Source of the DNA: Mycolicibacterium holsaticum DSM 44478 = JCM 12374
Lineage (GTDB): Bacteria > Actinomycetota > Actinomycetes > Mycobacteriales > Mycobacteriaceae
DNA: 64,000 bases
Direction of reading: 5' to 3'
NCBI RefSeq assembly: GCF_019645835.1
Contig: NZ_CP080998.1
Coordinates: 1,674,001 to 1,738,000, forward strand
Part shown: positions 34,324-42,311 of the stretch, one piece after another
How positions within the stretch are numbered: the stretch's first letter is position 1
Layout of the letters: each line of letters opens with the position of its first letter
Notes under the pieces: model-generated
Database searches by the model: none
What the model was told of the DNA's origin: nothing
The model's input: the letters and a program-made list of their open reading frames with translations, nothing else
Program-made: the position numbers and the translations under genes

Positions 34324-34434
34324 GGGTTCGCCTCTCGCTGGACCAGGATCGCGTAAGACATCGGCCTTGATTTTGTCTCACAACTTTGGCATTCGCGGTC
34401 CGCGGGTGTCAACCAGACAATCGTTTTGAGCAAT

Positions 34435-35283
34435 TTATACTCTCCGCTTAGTAGAACGTCCTTCTCGGCGATGGGCCGAGAAGCGCAGCAGCGCTTCCTG
34501 GGCGTACGAGGCGACCAGGAGGCCGTCGCGGGTCAGCACGTCACCGCGCCCGAAGCTGCGGCCGTGCGCCAGCACCGGGCTGTGCTGCCTGAGCAGCAGC
34601 CAGTCGTCGGTGCCGAAGGGCCGGTGAAACCACAGCGTGTGAGAGGTGACCGCGGACGTGAAGTCCGTACCGTTGCCGCGCTGGCCGACGCCCTCCATGG
34701 GGCGCAGCGCGGTACCGATGAGGGTCAGGTCTGTGGCATATGCCGTCAGCGCCGGCGCGAGGTCGGCGTCCACCTCGGGGGTGCGCATCCAGAACTCGAA
34801 CGTCGGCGGACCGGTCGCCGTGGTGTTCAGATCGACCGTCGCACGTGTCTGCCAGGGGATCAGGTCAAGGCGCAGGTCGTGCTCAGAACCCAGCAGCGGC
34901 GGCACCGGTTCGACGTCCTGATGCTCGAAGCCGGTCTCGTTGGCGTGCATGCAGATCGACGACGTCGCCACCACACCGTGTCCCTGGGTGGCCGTGATCG
35001 TCAGCGCGGCGAAGGAGCGGCCCTCATGGTGGCGGGTGGCCACAAACGTGATCGGCTCGGCGGCTTGGCCCTGGGTGGTGAACACGGCGTGTTGGGACTT
35101 GATCGGCTTGTCCGGATAGGTCAACGATGCGATCCGCAGGAACTGCGCGAGCAGCTGACCACCAAACACCCGGTGATAGTTCAATTGCTGATTGCGACCC
35201 TGATATTCGACTTCGCCGCCCTCGGATGCGGTCTTCGCGGTGAGATCGAGACAGGCGAGCAGATCTCGCCAGGAATCGGGCAC
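34435..35283 (-). CDS. tesB: Acyl-CoA thioesterase II
   Basis: The 282-aa protein is a double-hotdog TesB thioesterase: an N-terminal hotdog with VFGGQLLAQ, GRSFAALTITATQG, and a C-terminal hotdog with the conserved ATDLTLI and SHTLWFHRPF (the Asp-Ser/Thr-Gln triad region). It releases free acid and CoA from acyl-CoA. Start GTG 35283. Two palindromes (35314-35346) lie directly upstream between it and the TetR gene, so it is very probably repressed by that regulator. Confidence 0.92.
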   Translation of the reverse strand: MPDSWRDLLACLDLTAKTASEGGEVEYQGRNQQLNYHRVFGGQLLAQFLRIASLTYPDKPIKSQHAVFTTQGQAAEPITFVATRHHEGRSFAALTITATQGHGVVATSSICMHANETGFEHQDVEPVPPLLGSEHDLRLDLIPWQTRATVDLNTTATGPPTFEFWMRTPEVDADLAPALTAYATDLTLIGTALRPMEGVGQRGNGTDFTSAVTSHTLWFHRPFGTDDWLLLRQHSPVLAHGRSFGRGDVLTRDGLLVASYAQEALLRFSAHRREGRSTKRRV

Positions 35284-35313
35284 TCGCCCAGTGTAAGTCA
35301 GGCTCTCAACGGT

Positions 35314-35346
35314 CGAGAACGTAGTTCTCGAGAGAACGTCATTCTC
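35314..35346. promoter_or_regulatory. Tandem GAGAAC/GTTCTC operators upstream of tesB
   Basis: Two sites lie side by side: CGAGAACGTAGTTCTCG (35314-35330, perfect) and GAGAACGTCATTCTC (35332-35346, one mismatch). Their centres are 17 nt apart. They fill the gap between the TetR stop and the tesB start. Confidence 0.7.
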
Positions 35347-35348
35347 GG

Positions 35349-36005
35349 CTAGGACGCGGCGAACCCGTTGGCGCAGAAGTCCCAGACTTCGTCCGCGGTG
35401 ATGGGTTTGGCGGCGCCGACGTCATCGGTCTCACCGCTGTTCTGCGCGACGAACATCACGGTCTGCATGGTCATCGCGGCCATCCGCTTCGGGTTGACGC
35501 CCTCGCGCAGTTGGCCGGCGGCGCTGGCCTCTTCCATCAGCTCGGTGAGCAGCGCCAGCAGGGGAGCGTGGGCGATCTTGACCTCGGACGGATGGGAGAC
35601 CAAAAGACGCGGCGCGAAGTCGGTGAACAACGGGCGTTTCGCGGTCGGATCGGGCCGCGAGGACTCGAACAAGAGCTGGATTGCGACCTTCAGGCGTTCG
35701 ATCGGCTCGTCCTCGGTCGTGGTGGCCGCGCGGATCTGGTCCGCCGATCGGCTCAGCGCGTCTTCGAACAACGCGAGCAACAGCTCATGCTTGCCGTCGA
35801 ACTGCAGATAGAAGCTTCGCAGGGACTGACGCGAGCGATCGACGACTTCTTGCACCGTGAAGTCGGTGCTGCCCTTTTCGATGATGATCGCCTGTGCGGC
35901 GTCCAGGAAGCGCTGCACGCGTTGCGCGGCCCGAAGCTTCGCCGTTTTAATCGATCGCTCGACCGCGCGCTGTTTCCAGGCTGGTTCCTCGCTGGGGCTG
36001 GTCAC
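35349..36005 (-). CDS. TetR family regulator (candidate repressor of the GAGAAT regulon)
   Basis: The 218-aa protein has a basic N-terminus (KQRAVERSIKTAKLRAAQRVQ), a helix-turn-helix (TVQEVVDRSRQSLRSFYLQF) and a helical effector domain. GTG 36005 is preferred; the frame continues upstream to 36098 but with low third-position GC and no ribosome site. It is flanked by GAGAAN-N3-NTTCTC palindromes on both sides (35314-35346 and 36126-36144), which makes it the likely binder of these sites. The likely effector is an acyl-CoA or related lipid, by analogy with FadR-like TetR proteins. Confidence 0.82.
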   Translation of the reverse strand: MTSPSEEPAWKQRAVERSIKTAKLRAAQRVQRFLDAAQAIIIEKGSTDFTVQEVVDRSRQSLRSFYLQFDGKHELLLALFEDALSRSADQIRAATTTEDEPIERLKVAIQLLFESSRPDPTAKRPLFTDFAPRLLVSHPSEVKIAHAPLLALLTELMEEASAAGQLREGVNPKRMAAMTMQTVMFVAQNSGETDDVGAAKPITADEVWDFCANGFAAS

Positions 36006-36125
36006 CGGCGACTCAGATGCGTGCCGATTCGAGAGAACATGAACTGACTGTACCGGAGAACGCCTTGCCATTGCGGTCCTGAACCCCCTCGCGGCCAACG
36101 TGTCAGAGATTGTAACTTTCTCACG

Positions 36126-36144
36126 ATGAGAATAGTATTCTCAT
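36126..36144. promoter_or_regulatory. Perfect 19-bp palindrome ATGAGAAT-AGT-ATTCTCAT
   Basis: Perfect 8-bp arms around AGT lie 50 nt before the acyl-CoA dehydrogenase start at 36195 and upstream of the divergent TetR gene. This is the best copy of the GAGAAN-N3-NTTCTC motif in the window. Confidence 0.75.
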
Positions 36145-36194
36145 TTTGTACATAACAGTAGGCCTTACCAAAAATTTGATCCAGCGGGAGTGCT

Positions 36195-37382
36195 GTGCAG
36201 CTCACCTTCGATGCTGAGGTCGAGGCGTTCCGCGCGGAGTTCAACGCCTTTCTCGATGAGAATCTTCCGTCGGATGCCGAGGCGCTCGCGCGTTCGTATT
36301 CCAGCAGCGACGTCCCCGCATGGGCGCGCGACTGGCAACGCCTCATGTTCGACAACGGCTGGTTGCTGCCCGGCTACCCGCCCGAGTTCGGCGGCCGCAA
36401 CGCCACCCTGTTGCAGCAGTACGTGCATCAGCAGGAACTGGCGCGCCGACGGGTCTATCTGACCTTCAACCCGCAGGGCGTCGGGATCATCTCCGCATCG
36501 CTGATCTCGTTCGGCACGCCTGAACAACAGCGCCGCTGGGCGGTGCCGATCCTGCGCGCCGAGATCACGGCCTCGCTGGGGATGAGCGAACCCGGCGCCG
36601 GATCCGATCTCGCCTCGCTGCGCACGCGGGCCGCGTTCGTATCGGATGCCGACGGCGGTCATTTCGTGGTCAACGGGCAGAAGGTCTGGACATCGGGCGC
36701 CCACGACGCGGACGTGTTGCTGACCTTCGTGCGCACCGATCCCGATGCGCCCAAACACAAGGGCATCAGCGTGCTGTTGATCCCGACCGATCTGCCGGGC
36801 GTGGTGCGACGGCCGTTCGCATCGGTGTGCGACCAGAACGACCTGGACTTCAACGAGGTCTTCTTCAACGACGTGCGGGTGCCCGCCGAGAACCTGGTCG
36901 GACCTCTCAACGAGGGATGGCGGGTGGCCAGCGGTTCGCTCGGACACGAACGGAACATGTTGTGGCTCAGCTACGCCGACCGGCTGGCTGAGCTCGTCGA
37001 GGATTTCCGGCCCGCCTCGGTTGTCGACCGGGACCGGTTCGCGACGCTGGTGATGGACAACCAGGCGCTTCGCCTGCTCGGCTCGGTGGCGCTGGCACGA
37101 GCGGCCCGCGGCGAGGAAGACGTGTCCGCGCTGTCGGTGCTCAAGCTGATGGGCTCGGAGGCCTCGCAGCTGGCCACCGAGTGTGCGTTGAACGCAACGG
37201 GCGTCGACGGTCTGGCTCACCCGACGATGTCGGGCTCGTACAGCGCACAGCACCTCGACGCGTACCGGTGCGGCTGGTTCGAGCGCTATGTCCGGTCGTT
37301 CGGCGGCACCATCGCCGGCGGAACGTCTGAAATCCAACGCAACATCATCGCCCAGCGGGTGCTGGGCCTGCCCCGAAACTGA
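36195..37382 (+). CDS. Acyl-CoA dehydrogenase
   Basis: The 395-aa flavoprotein has the family order: an N-terminal helical domain, MSEPGAGSDLASL, the beta-domain VNGQKVWTSGAHDADVLL, and the C-terminal FGGTIAGGTSEIQRNIIAQRVLG. It introduces a double bond next to the thioester. GTG 36195 has GGGAG 4 nt upstream. An enoyl-CoA hydratase gene follows after 9 nt, giving two consecutive beta-oxidation steps, both behind the palindrome at 36126-36144. Confidence 0.93.
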   Translation: MQLTFDAEVEAFRAEFNAFLDENLPSDAEALARSYSSSDVPAWARDWQRLMFDNGWLLPGYPPEFGGRNATLLQQYVHQQELARRRVYLTFNPQGVGIISASLISFGTPEQQRRWAVPILRAEITASLGMSEPGAGSDLASLRTRAAFVSDADGGHFVVNGQKVWTSGAHDADVLLTFVRTDPDAPKHKGISVLLIPTDLPGVVRRPFASVCDQNDLDFNEVFFNDVRVPAENLVGPLNEGWRVASGSLGHERNMLWLSYADRLAELVEDFRPASVVDRDRFATLVMDNQALRLLGSVALARAARGEEDVSALSVLKLMGSEASQLATECALNATGVDGLAHPTMSGSYSAQHLDAYRCGWFERYVRSFGGTIAGGTSEIQRNIIAQRVLGLPRN

Positions 37383-37391
37383 AGGATGACA

Positions 37392-38174
37392 ATGTATATC
37401 GACTACGAGGTCACCGACCGCATCGCGACCATCACGCTGAACCGGCCCGAGGCGGCCAACGCCCAGAACCCCGAGCTGCTCGACGAACTCGACGCGGCAT
37501 GGACCCGGGCCGCAGAGGACAACGAGGTCTCGGTGATCGTCTTGCGGGCCAACGGTAAGCACTTCTCGGCCGGCCACGATCTGCGCGGCGGCGGGCCGGT
37601 GCCCGACAAGATCACCCTGGAGTTCATCATCCAGCACGAGGCCAAGCGCTACCTCGAGTACACGCTGCGGTGGCGTAACGTGCCCAAGCCGTCGATCGCA
37701 GCGGTGCAGGGCAGGTGCATCTCCGGCGGGCTGCTGCTGTGCTGGCCGTGCGATCTGATCATTGCCGCCGACGACGCGCAGTTCTCTGATCCCGTCGTGC
37801 TGATGGGCATCGGTGGCGTCGAATACCACGGCCACACGTGGGAGTTAGGGCCCCGCAAGGCCAAGGAGATCCTGTTCACCGGCCGGGCGATGACCGCGGA
37901 GGAAGTCGCCGCCACCGGCATGGTCAACCGCGTCGTGCCGCGCGACGAACTCGATGCCGAGACCAGGGCGCTGGCCGAGCAGATCGCCAAGATGCCGCCG
38001 TTTGCGCTGCGCCAGGCCAAACGCGCGGTCAACCAGACACTGGATGTGCAGGGCTTCTACGCGGCGATCCAGTCGGTGTTCGACATCCATCAGACCGGCC
38101 ATGGCAATGCGCTGAGCGTCAGCGGCTGGCCGGTGCTGGTCAACCTCGACGAGATGAAGGCCAACATCAAATAA
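37392..38174 (+). CDS. Enoyl-CoA hydratase/isomerase family protein
   Basis: The 260-aa crotonase-fold protein has the oxyanion-hole segments HFSAGHD and GRCISGGLLLCWPCD. At the usual catalytic Glu region it reads VLMGIGGVEYHGH, so the reaction may be a variant. The second ATG (37392) is used because GAAGG lies 6 nt upstream; the first ATG (37386) touches it. It follows the acyl-CoA dehydrogenase directly. Convergent with 38373; two inverted repeat elements lie between. Confidence 0.88.
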   Translation: MYIDYEVTDRIATITLNRPEAANAQNPELLDELDAAWTRAAEDNEVSVIVLRANGKHFSAGHDLRGGGPVPDKITLEFIIQHEAKRYLEYTLRWRNVPKPSIAAVQGRCISGGLLLCWPCDLIIAADDAQFSDPVVLMGIGGVEYHGHTWELGPRKAKEILFTGRAMTAEEVAATGMVNRVVPRDELDAETRALAEQIAKMPPFALRQAKRAVNQTLDVQGFYAAIQSVFDIHQTGHGNALSVSGWPVLVNLDEMKANIK

Positions 38175-38180
38175 CTTCCC

Positions 38181-38242
38181 CGCGAGCGTGCGTGTCTGTG
38201 GTCGACACGCCGTGGAAAGTCGAGAGTTTACGCACGCTCGCC
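38181..38242 (+). repeat. Small palindromic intergenic element, copy 1
   Basis: About 62 bp bounded by perfect 11-bp inverted ends GCGAGCGTGCG (38182-38192) and CGCACGCTCGC (38231-38241). An inverted relative lies at 38291-38353. Both sit between convergent genes. Confidence 0.65.
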
Positions 38243-38290
38243 GAAGCGGTCGGCACTTTCTGCCGGGCTCGCACCTGTACTCGCGGCGGC

Positions 38291-38353
38291 CGTGAGCGTG
38301 CGCGAAGTCGTGCAAAATTGCGGCGTGTCGCCCGCAGACACGCACGCTCGCGG
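38291..38353 (-). repeat. Small palindromic intergenic element, copy 2 (inverted)
   Basis: Reverse-complemented, this copy matches copy 1 over the left part (GCGAGCGTGCGTGTCTG, then CGACACGCCG) and at the right end. The terminal repeats (38292-38302 and 38341-38351) have one mismatch. Together the two copies make a larger inverted structure in the 198-bp gap, which otherwise holds nothing. Confidence 0.65.
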
Positions 38354-38372
38354 TAAAGGGGGAGGGGGCGCG

Positions 38373-39209
38373 CTACAGGTTCGCCAGGCGGGGCACCGAG
38401 CCGCGGGCGCGCAGACCGGCGCCCGCCTTGCGGGTGAGTTCCTTTGTGTTACCGAGTAATCCGTCGAGCACCATAGCTCGCTTCACGTGCCGATGCAGGT
38501 CGTGCTCGGCGGTGAAGCCGATACCGCCGAGCACCTGCTGGCAGTGCCTGGCCGCGGTCAGCGCAGCCTTGCCCGCAGCGGCCTTGGCCAGCATCGCGGT
38601 CAGGTCGGGACTTTCGGTCCCGGGCAGGATCAGCGTCGCCTCGGCGCCTTCGATGGCCACCAGCGTCTCGGCCAGCCGGTGCCGGACCGCCTGAAACGAC
38701 GAGATCGGCCTGCCGAACTGGACGCGATCCTGTGCATGCTGGCGCGCCAGTGTCAGCATCGCCCTGGCCGAGCCGACCAGCCACCAGCCCACCGCCCGGC
38801 GCGCCTCACCCATCCGCATCAGCTCGCCGTCGGGAACCGGGCGAAGTGGCAGCCCACCGAGTGTGGCATCGCCGGCCCCGTGTTTGTTTCCCGTCGCTTC
38901 GCTCGCCCCGTGGCGTTCCCACACCACCCAGCCGCCGCCGGCGTACGGCATGGGCGGGGTTCCACCAGGCAAGCCGCCGATGGTCTCCAGCAACACGTCG
39001 TTGAGAACCGAAGCGTGCGAACCTGTCTCGCCGAGCAGCCGGAACACCAGCGGGATCGCCTGATCGGGCACCTCGGAGAGCATGTCGGCCCAACCCAGTT
39101 CGGCCAGCGCCGCGTCGAGATCGGCACCGCTCGTGGACAGCATCGTCTTGCGCAGCGCGTCTTCGAGCAGGTCCAGAGATTCCGGTTCGGTAGTCGCGGG
39201 CATGGTCAC
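38373..39209 (-). CDS. Acyl-CoA dehydrogenase-like short subunit (beta type)
   Basis: The 278-aa protein aligns only with the C-terminal part of acyl-CoA dehydrogenases (HAQDRVQFGRPISSFQAVRHRLAE, then QVLGGIGFTAEHDLHRHVKRA). The N-terminal and central flavin/substrate segments are short or degenerate and the usual catalytic base is not evident. Such short subunits pair with a full-length partner in the alpha2-beta2 enzymes of mycobacterial steroid degradation (the FadE28-FadE29 type). Its ATG overlaps the stop of the full-length gene at 39206 (ATGA), consistent with a heteromer. Confidence 0.83.
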   Translation of the reverse strand: MTMPATTEPESLDLLEDALRKTMLSTSGADLDAALAELGWADMLSEVPDQAIPLVFRLLGETGSHASVLNDVLLETIGGLPGGTPPMPYAGGGWVVWERHGASEATGNKHGAGDATLGGLPLRPVPDGELMRMGEARRAVGWWLVGSARAMLTLARQHAQDRVQFGRPISSFQAVRHRLAETLVAIEGAEATLILPGTESPDLTAMLAKAAAGKAALTAARHCQQVLGGIGFTAEHDLHRHVKRAMVLDGLLGNTKELTRKAGAGLRARGSVPRLANL

Positions 39210-40330
39210 TCCTTCCCGAGATCCAGCAGGCGGCGGGCGATGATGTTGCGCTGCACCTCGGCGGTTCCGCCGTAGATGGTGGCCGCCCGCGAGTACAGGA
39301 ATTCGGTCCGCCAGGTGTTGTCGTCGAGTTCGATGACGCCGGGCAGCAGATCGCGCACGGTGTCGTAGAGCTGCTGTTCGGCGCCGGCCAGCAACACCTT
39401 GTCGATCGAGGTTTCCGCACCGAGCTTGTGCCCGTCGGCCAGCCGGTGCTGTGTGACGCGTGAGCGGCAGCGCAAGGTGTGCAGCGCCAGATAGGTGTCA
39501 CCCAGATCCGAATCCACCGATTGGCCAAGGCGTTTCACCTCGCCGATCAGTGCGTCGAAACGTGAGTACAGGTAGGCGATGCGCTGCCAGAAGCAGGTGG
39601 AACGTTCGTAGGGGAGCAGGTCCATGGCCAACCGCCAGCCGTCGCCTGGGTTGCCGAGCATCCGGTCCGCGGGCACTTCGACATCGTCGAAATACACCTC
39701 GCAGAACTCGTCGACGTCGTGCATGGTGCGCAGCGGCCGAACCGTGACTCCCGGGGTGTCCAGGTCGACGAAGAACGCGGTGATGGCCTCGTGGTTGGGC
39801 GTTTCCGGTCCGCCGGTGCGGGTGAGCAGCACACACCGGGTGGCGTACTGGGCGAAGCTGGTCCACACCTTCTGGCCGTTGATGATCCACTTGTCACCGT
39901 CTTGCACGGCGCGGGTGGTCAGCGACGCAAGGTCGCTGCCGGAGCCGGGTTCGGAGAAGCCCTGGCACCACGACTCCTGGCCGGATAGCAGCCTGGGCAC
40001 CATCTCGGCGGCCAGTTCGGGGCGCGCGTAATCGATCATGGTCGGCGTGAGCACTTCGAGCATCGAATACGGTCCGGGATGGTCGATTCCGCGCCCGACG
40101 ATCTCCTCGCCGACGATCGCGCGCAGGATCTCCGGGCCGCCGAGCCCGCCTGCCGACTCCGGCCATCCGTAGCGCATCCAACCGGCGTCGTACAGGGCCT
40201 TGAGCACCCGCAGGTGCTGGACCTGGTGGTCGTCCAGAGAATCGTGGCCTGCCCGAGGCGTCAGGTCATTGGCGTCGAGCCACTCCCGAAGCGCCGTGCG
40301 GAACGCGGCGGGTTCGAAGAGGTCTGTCAT
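39206..40330 (-). CDS. Acyl-CoA dehydrogenase (alpha subunit)
   Basis: The 374-aa protein is full-length: FSEPGSGSDLASL, INGQKVWTSFAQYA and a C-terminal TIYGGTAEVQRNIIARRLL. ATG 40330 overlaps the stop of the NTF2-like gene (ATGA), and its stop overlaps the short-subunit gene. The pair should form one dehydrogenase acting on a bulky acyl-CoA (inference from the heteromer type). Confidence 0.9.
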   Translation of the reverse strand: MTDLFEPAAFRTALREWLDANDLTPRAGHDSLDDHQVQHLRVLKALYDAGWMRYGWPESAGGLGGPEILRAIVGEEIVGRGIDHPGPYSMLEVLTPTMIDYARPELAAEMVPRLLSGQESWCQGFSEPGSGSDLASLTTRAVQDGDKWIINGQKVWTSFAQYATRCVLLTRTGGPETPNHEAITAFFVDLDTPGVTVRPLRTMHDVDEFCEVYFDDVEVPADRMLGNPGDGWRLAMDLLPYERSTCFWQRIAYLYSRFDALIGEVKRLGQSVDSDLGDTYLALHTLRCRSRVTQHRLADGHKLGAETSIDKVLLAGAEQQLYDTVRDLLPGVIELDDNTWRTEFLYSRAATIYGGTAEVQRNIIARRLLDLGKE

Positions 40331-40776
40331 CCAGCTTCCGGCCTTCCGATCGCGTGCGGTCGGCCGGAGTCGTGTTCGCCGCTGCGCCGGATGAACGTCA
40401 TGGCACGCGTTTTCAGCCGCCAGCCGTCCTCGGTGCGGATATAGGTGTCGTTGTAGTACCCGATGCGCATGTCGTGTTTGGAGTGTTCGATGAAGCACAG
40501 CGGCTGGGTGCCGGTCGCCTTGTCGGCGTCGTCCTCGTCCAGATGCACCAGCGACGTGCCGGTCATGAACAGGCCCTTGGGCGCGGCATCGACGAGTTCG
40601 GGGAAACGGGCCAGCGTGTAGGTGGAACCAAATGCGCTGTAGGTGCCGTCCGGGGTGAACACCGAGACGAGGCCGTCGATGTCACCCTGGGTGATCGTGA
40701 CGGCATACTTGGCGAGCAACTGCTGAATCTCGACCAGGTCTTCGGTCCGCGTCGGCCTACTGGTTGGCGATGTCAT
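40327..40776 (-). CDS. NTF2-like (SnoaL-type) protein
   Basis: The 149-aa protein has the SnoaL-like pattern: helix EIQQLLAKYAVTITQGDIDGLVSVF, FTPDGTYS, a beta core and a C-terminal edge (DTYIRTEDGWRLKTRAMTF). Family members dehydrate, isomerise or act as small dioxygenase subunits. Because the operon also encodes a Rieske oxygenase alpha subunit, a role as its small subunit is conceivable, though the sequence lacks clear support. Its first 20 nt overlap the 3' end of the amidohydrolase gene. Confidence 0.78.
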   Translation of the reverse strand: MTSPTSRPTRTEDLVEIQQLLAKYAVTITQGDIDGLVSVFTPDGTYSAFGSTYTLARFPELVDAAPKGLFMTGTSLVHLDEDDADKATGTQPLCFIEHSKHDMRIGYYNDTYIRTEDGWRLKTRAMTFIRRSGEHDSGRPHAIGRPEAG

Positions 40777-41980
40777 TTCGGAATACCTTCCCGTCCTTCA
40801 TGACGAAGTTGACGTTCCGGGTGACGGTGATGTCACTCAGTGGATCTGATGGCACTGCGATGATGTCGGCGAGGTAGCCCTCCGCGAGGCGACCCAGGTT
40901 CGGCTTGTTGATCAAGTCGGCGGCGACGACGGTGGCCGCGCGCAGCACCGCGGCGGCGGGCATGCCCCATTCGACGAGCGTGACGAGTTCGTCGGCGTTC
41001 TTGCCGTGCGGGATGGCAGGCGCATCGGTGCCGACGGCGATCTTGACCCCGGCATCGTGGGCCGCCTTGATCGACGTCCGGGCCTTGGGGAACATCTCGG
41101 CGGCCTTGTCCTGCAACTCTTTCGGTGCCCGCGACACATCCATCGCTTCGGCGAGCCTGCGGGTCGAGACCAGGAAGCGGTCGTTGTCGACGAGCATCTG
41201 GATGGCTTCGTCGTCCATCAGGAAGCCGTGCTCGATACAGTCGATACCGCACGCGACGGCGTGTTTGACCGCTTCGGCACCGTGCGTGTGCGCGGCGACG
41301 CGCAGCCCGCGGCGGTGTGCCTCGTCGACGATCGCGCGCAGTTCCTCGTCCGAATAGTGTTGCGCGCCTGCCTCTCCGGTCAACGACATCACCCCGCCCG
41401 AGCAGCACACCTTGATCAGCTGTGCGCCGTGCTTGATCTGGTAGCGCACCGCTTTACGGATCTCGTCGACCCCGTTGGCGATGCCTTCCTCGATCGTGAG
41501 CTCGAGCACGCCGGGCATGAACGCCGCGAACATCGTCGGGTCGAGATGTCCACCGGTGGGGGTGATCGCGTGGCCGGCGGGGATCACCCTGGGCCCCTCG
41601 ATCCACCCGGCGTCGATCGCCTTGCCCAGTGCGACGTCGAGCAGGTAACCGCCGGTCTTCACGAACAACCCGAGGTTGCGCACCGTCGTGAAGCCCGCGC
41701 GCAGGGTGCGTCGGGCATTGCCGACCGCTCGCAGCACCCGGGTGGCCGGGTCGTCCTGCACTTGGGACAGACCGGGGGTCTCGCCCCGGCCACCCATGAG
41801 CAGGTTGACCTCCATGTCCATCAGGCCGGGCAGCAGAATGGCGTCGCCGAGATCGATGACCTCGCCGTCTGCCGAGCCGCCAACCCCCACTATCCGGCCG
41901 TCCTCGACCCGGACGATTCCGGGCCGGACGATCTCGCCGGCGTCGACGTCGAGCAGGCCTGCTGCTTTGAGGGTCAGCAA
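40757..41980 (-). CDS. Amidohydrolase (imidazolonepropionase-like group) with altered first metal motif
   Basis: The 407-aa protein is an amidohydrolase barrel with the late ligands present: Lys in LIKVCCSGG, AAHTHG, CIEHG and Asp in GTDAPA. The first strand, normally HxH, reads MDMEVNL, so both His are replaced by Glu and Asn. A mononuclear or altered metal site is likely. The frame opens at TTG 41980, two bases after the preceding stop; no better start is near. It belongs to the Rieske operon. Confidence 0.82.
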   Translation of the reverse strand: MLTLKAAGLLDVDAGEIVRPGIVRVEDGRIVGVGGSADGEVIDLGDAILLPGLMDMEVNLLMGGRGETPGLSQVQDDPATRVLRAVGNARRTLRAGFTTVRNLGLFVKTGGYLLDVALGKAIDAGWIEGPRVIPAGHAITPTGGHLDPTMFAAFMPGVLELTIEEGIANGVDEIRKAVRYQIKHGAQLIKVCCSGGVMSLTGEAGAQHYSDEELRAIVDEAHRRGLRVAAHTHGAEAVKHAVACGIDCIEHGFLMDDEAIQMLVDNDRFLVSTRRLAEAMDVSRAPKELQDKAAEMFPKARTSIKAAHDAGVKIAVGTDAPAIPHGKNADELVTLVEWGMPAAAVLRAATVVAADLINKPNLGRLAEGYLADIIAVPSDPLSDITVTRNVNFVMKDGKVFRNDIANQ

Positions 41981-41981
41981 C

Positions 41982-42311
41982 CTAGACCACCGGCTCCCTG
42001 ATGCAGGTGATGTACGTGGCGCCGCTGTCGAGCACGCGTGGCTGTTTCCACACCTCGATCGGGAACGACACGTTGACCAGTGACTGCATCATGTGAATGA
42101 GGGCCTTTGCGTCGTCGGGCATTCCGTCCAAGGGGAACCTGGCGTCGCAGTATTCCATGACGGCCTCCAGACGGGGGAACGCGGCGTCGTAGAACTCCTG
42201 CAGCTCCTCCATCGTCGAGGCCAGCCGCTTTTGGTACCGGTCCTCCTCGTTGGGCAGGCACCAGTCGGTGAACCGCTCGAGATCGGAGAATTCCTCTGGC
42301 AACTTAGGCAT
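41982..42311 (-). CDS. Small protein of unknown function next to the Rieske oxygenase
   Basis: I do not recognise this 109-aa protein. It is acidic and mainly helical, with MPKLPEEFSDLERFTDWCLP at the start, a conserved-looking helix (ASTMEELQEFYDAAFPRLEAVM) and a beta-like end. The ATG at 42311 overlaps the Rieske stop by 8 nt, and AAGG lies about 10 nt before it, so it is tightly coupled. It could be a small partner subunit or chaperone of the oxygenase; this is a context inference only. Confidence 0.7.
   Translation of the reverse strand: MPKLPEEFSDLERFTDWCLPNEEDRYQKRLASTMEELQEFYDAAFPRLEAVMEYCDARFPLDGMPDDAKALIHMMQSLVNVSFPIEVWKQPRVLDSGATYITCIREPVV

Noticed and set aside
32161-34356. A 731-codon plus-strand open frame
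   Set aside because: It is antisense to the SDR and P450 genes, has no family motifs, no ribosome site, and results from GC-rich codon bias.
36165-37835. A 556-codon minus-strand open frame
   Set aside because: Antisense to an acyl-CoA dehydrogenase and enoyl-CoA hydratase that carry all family motifs.
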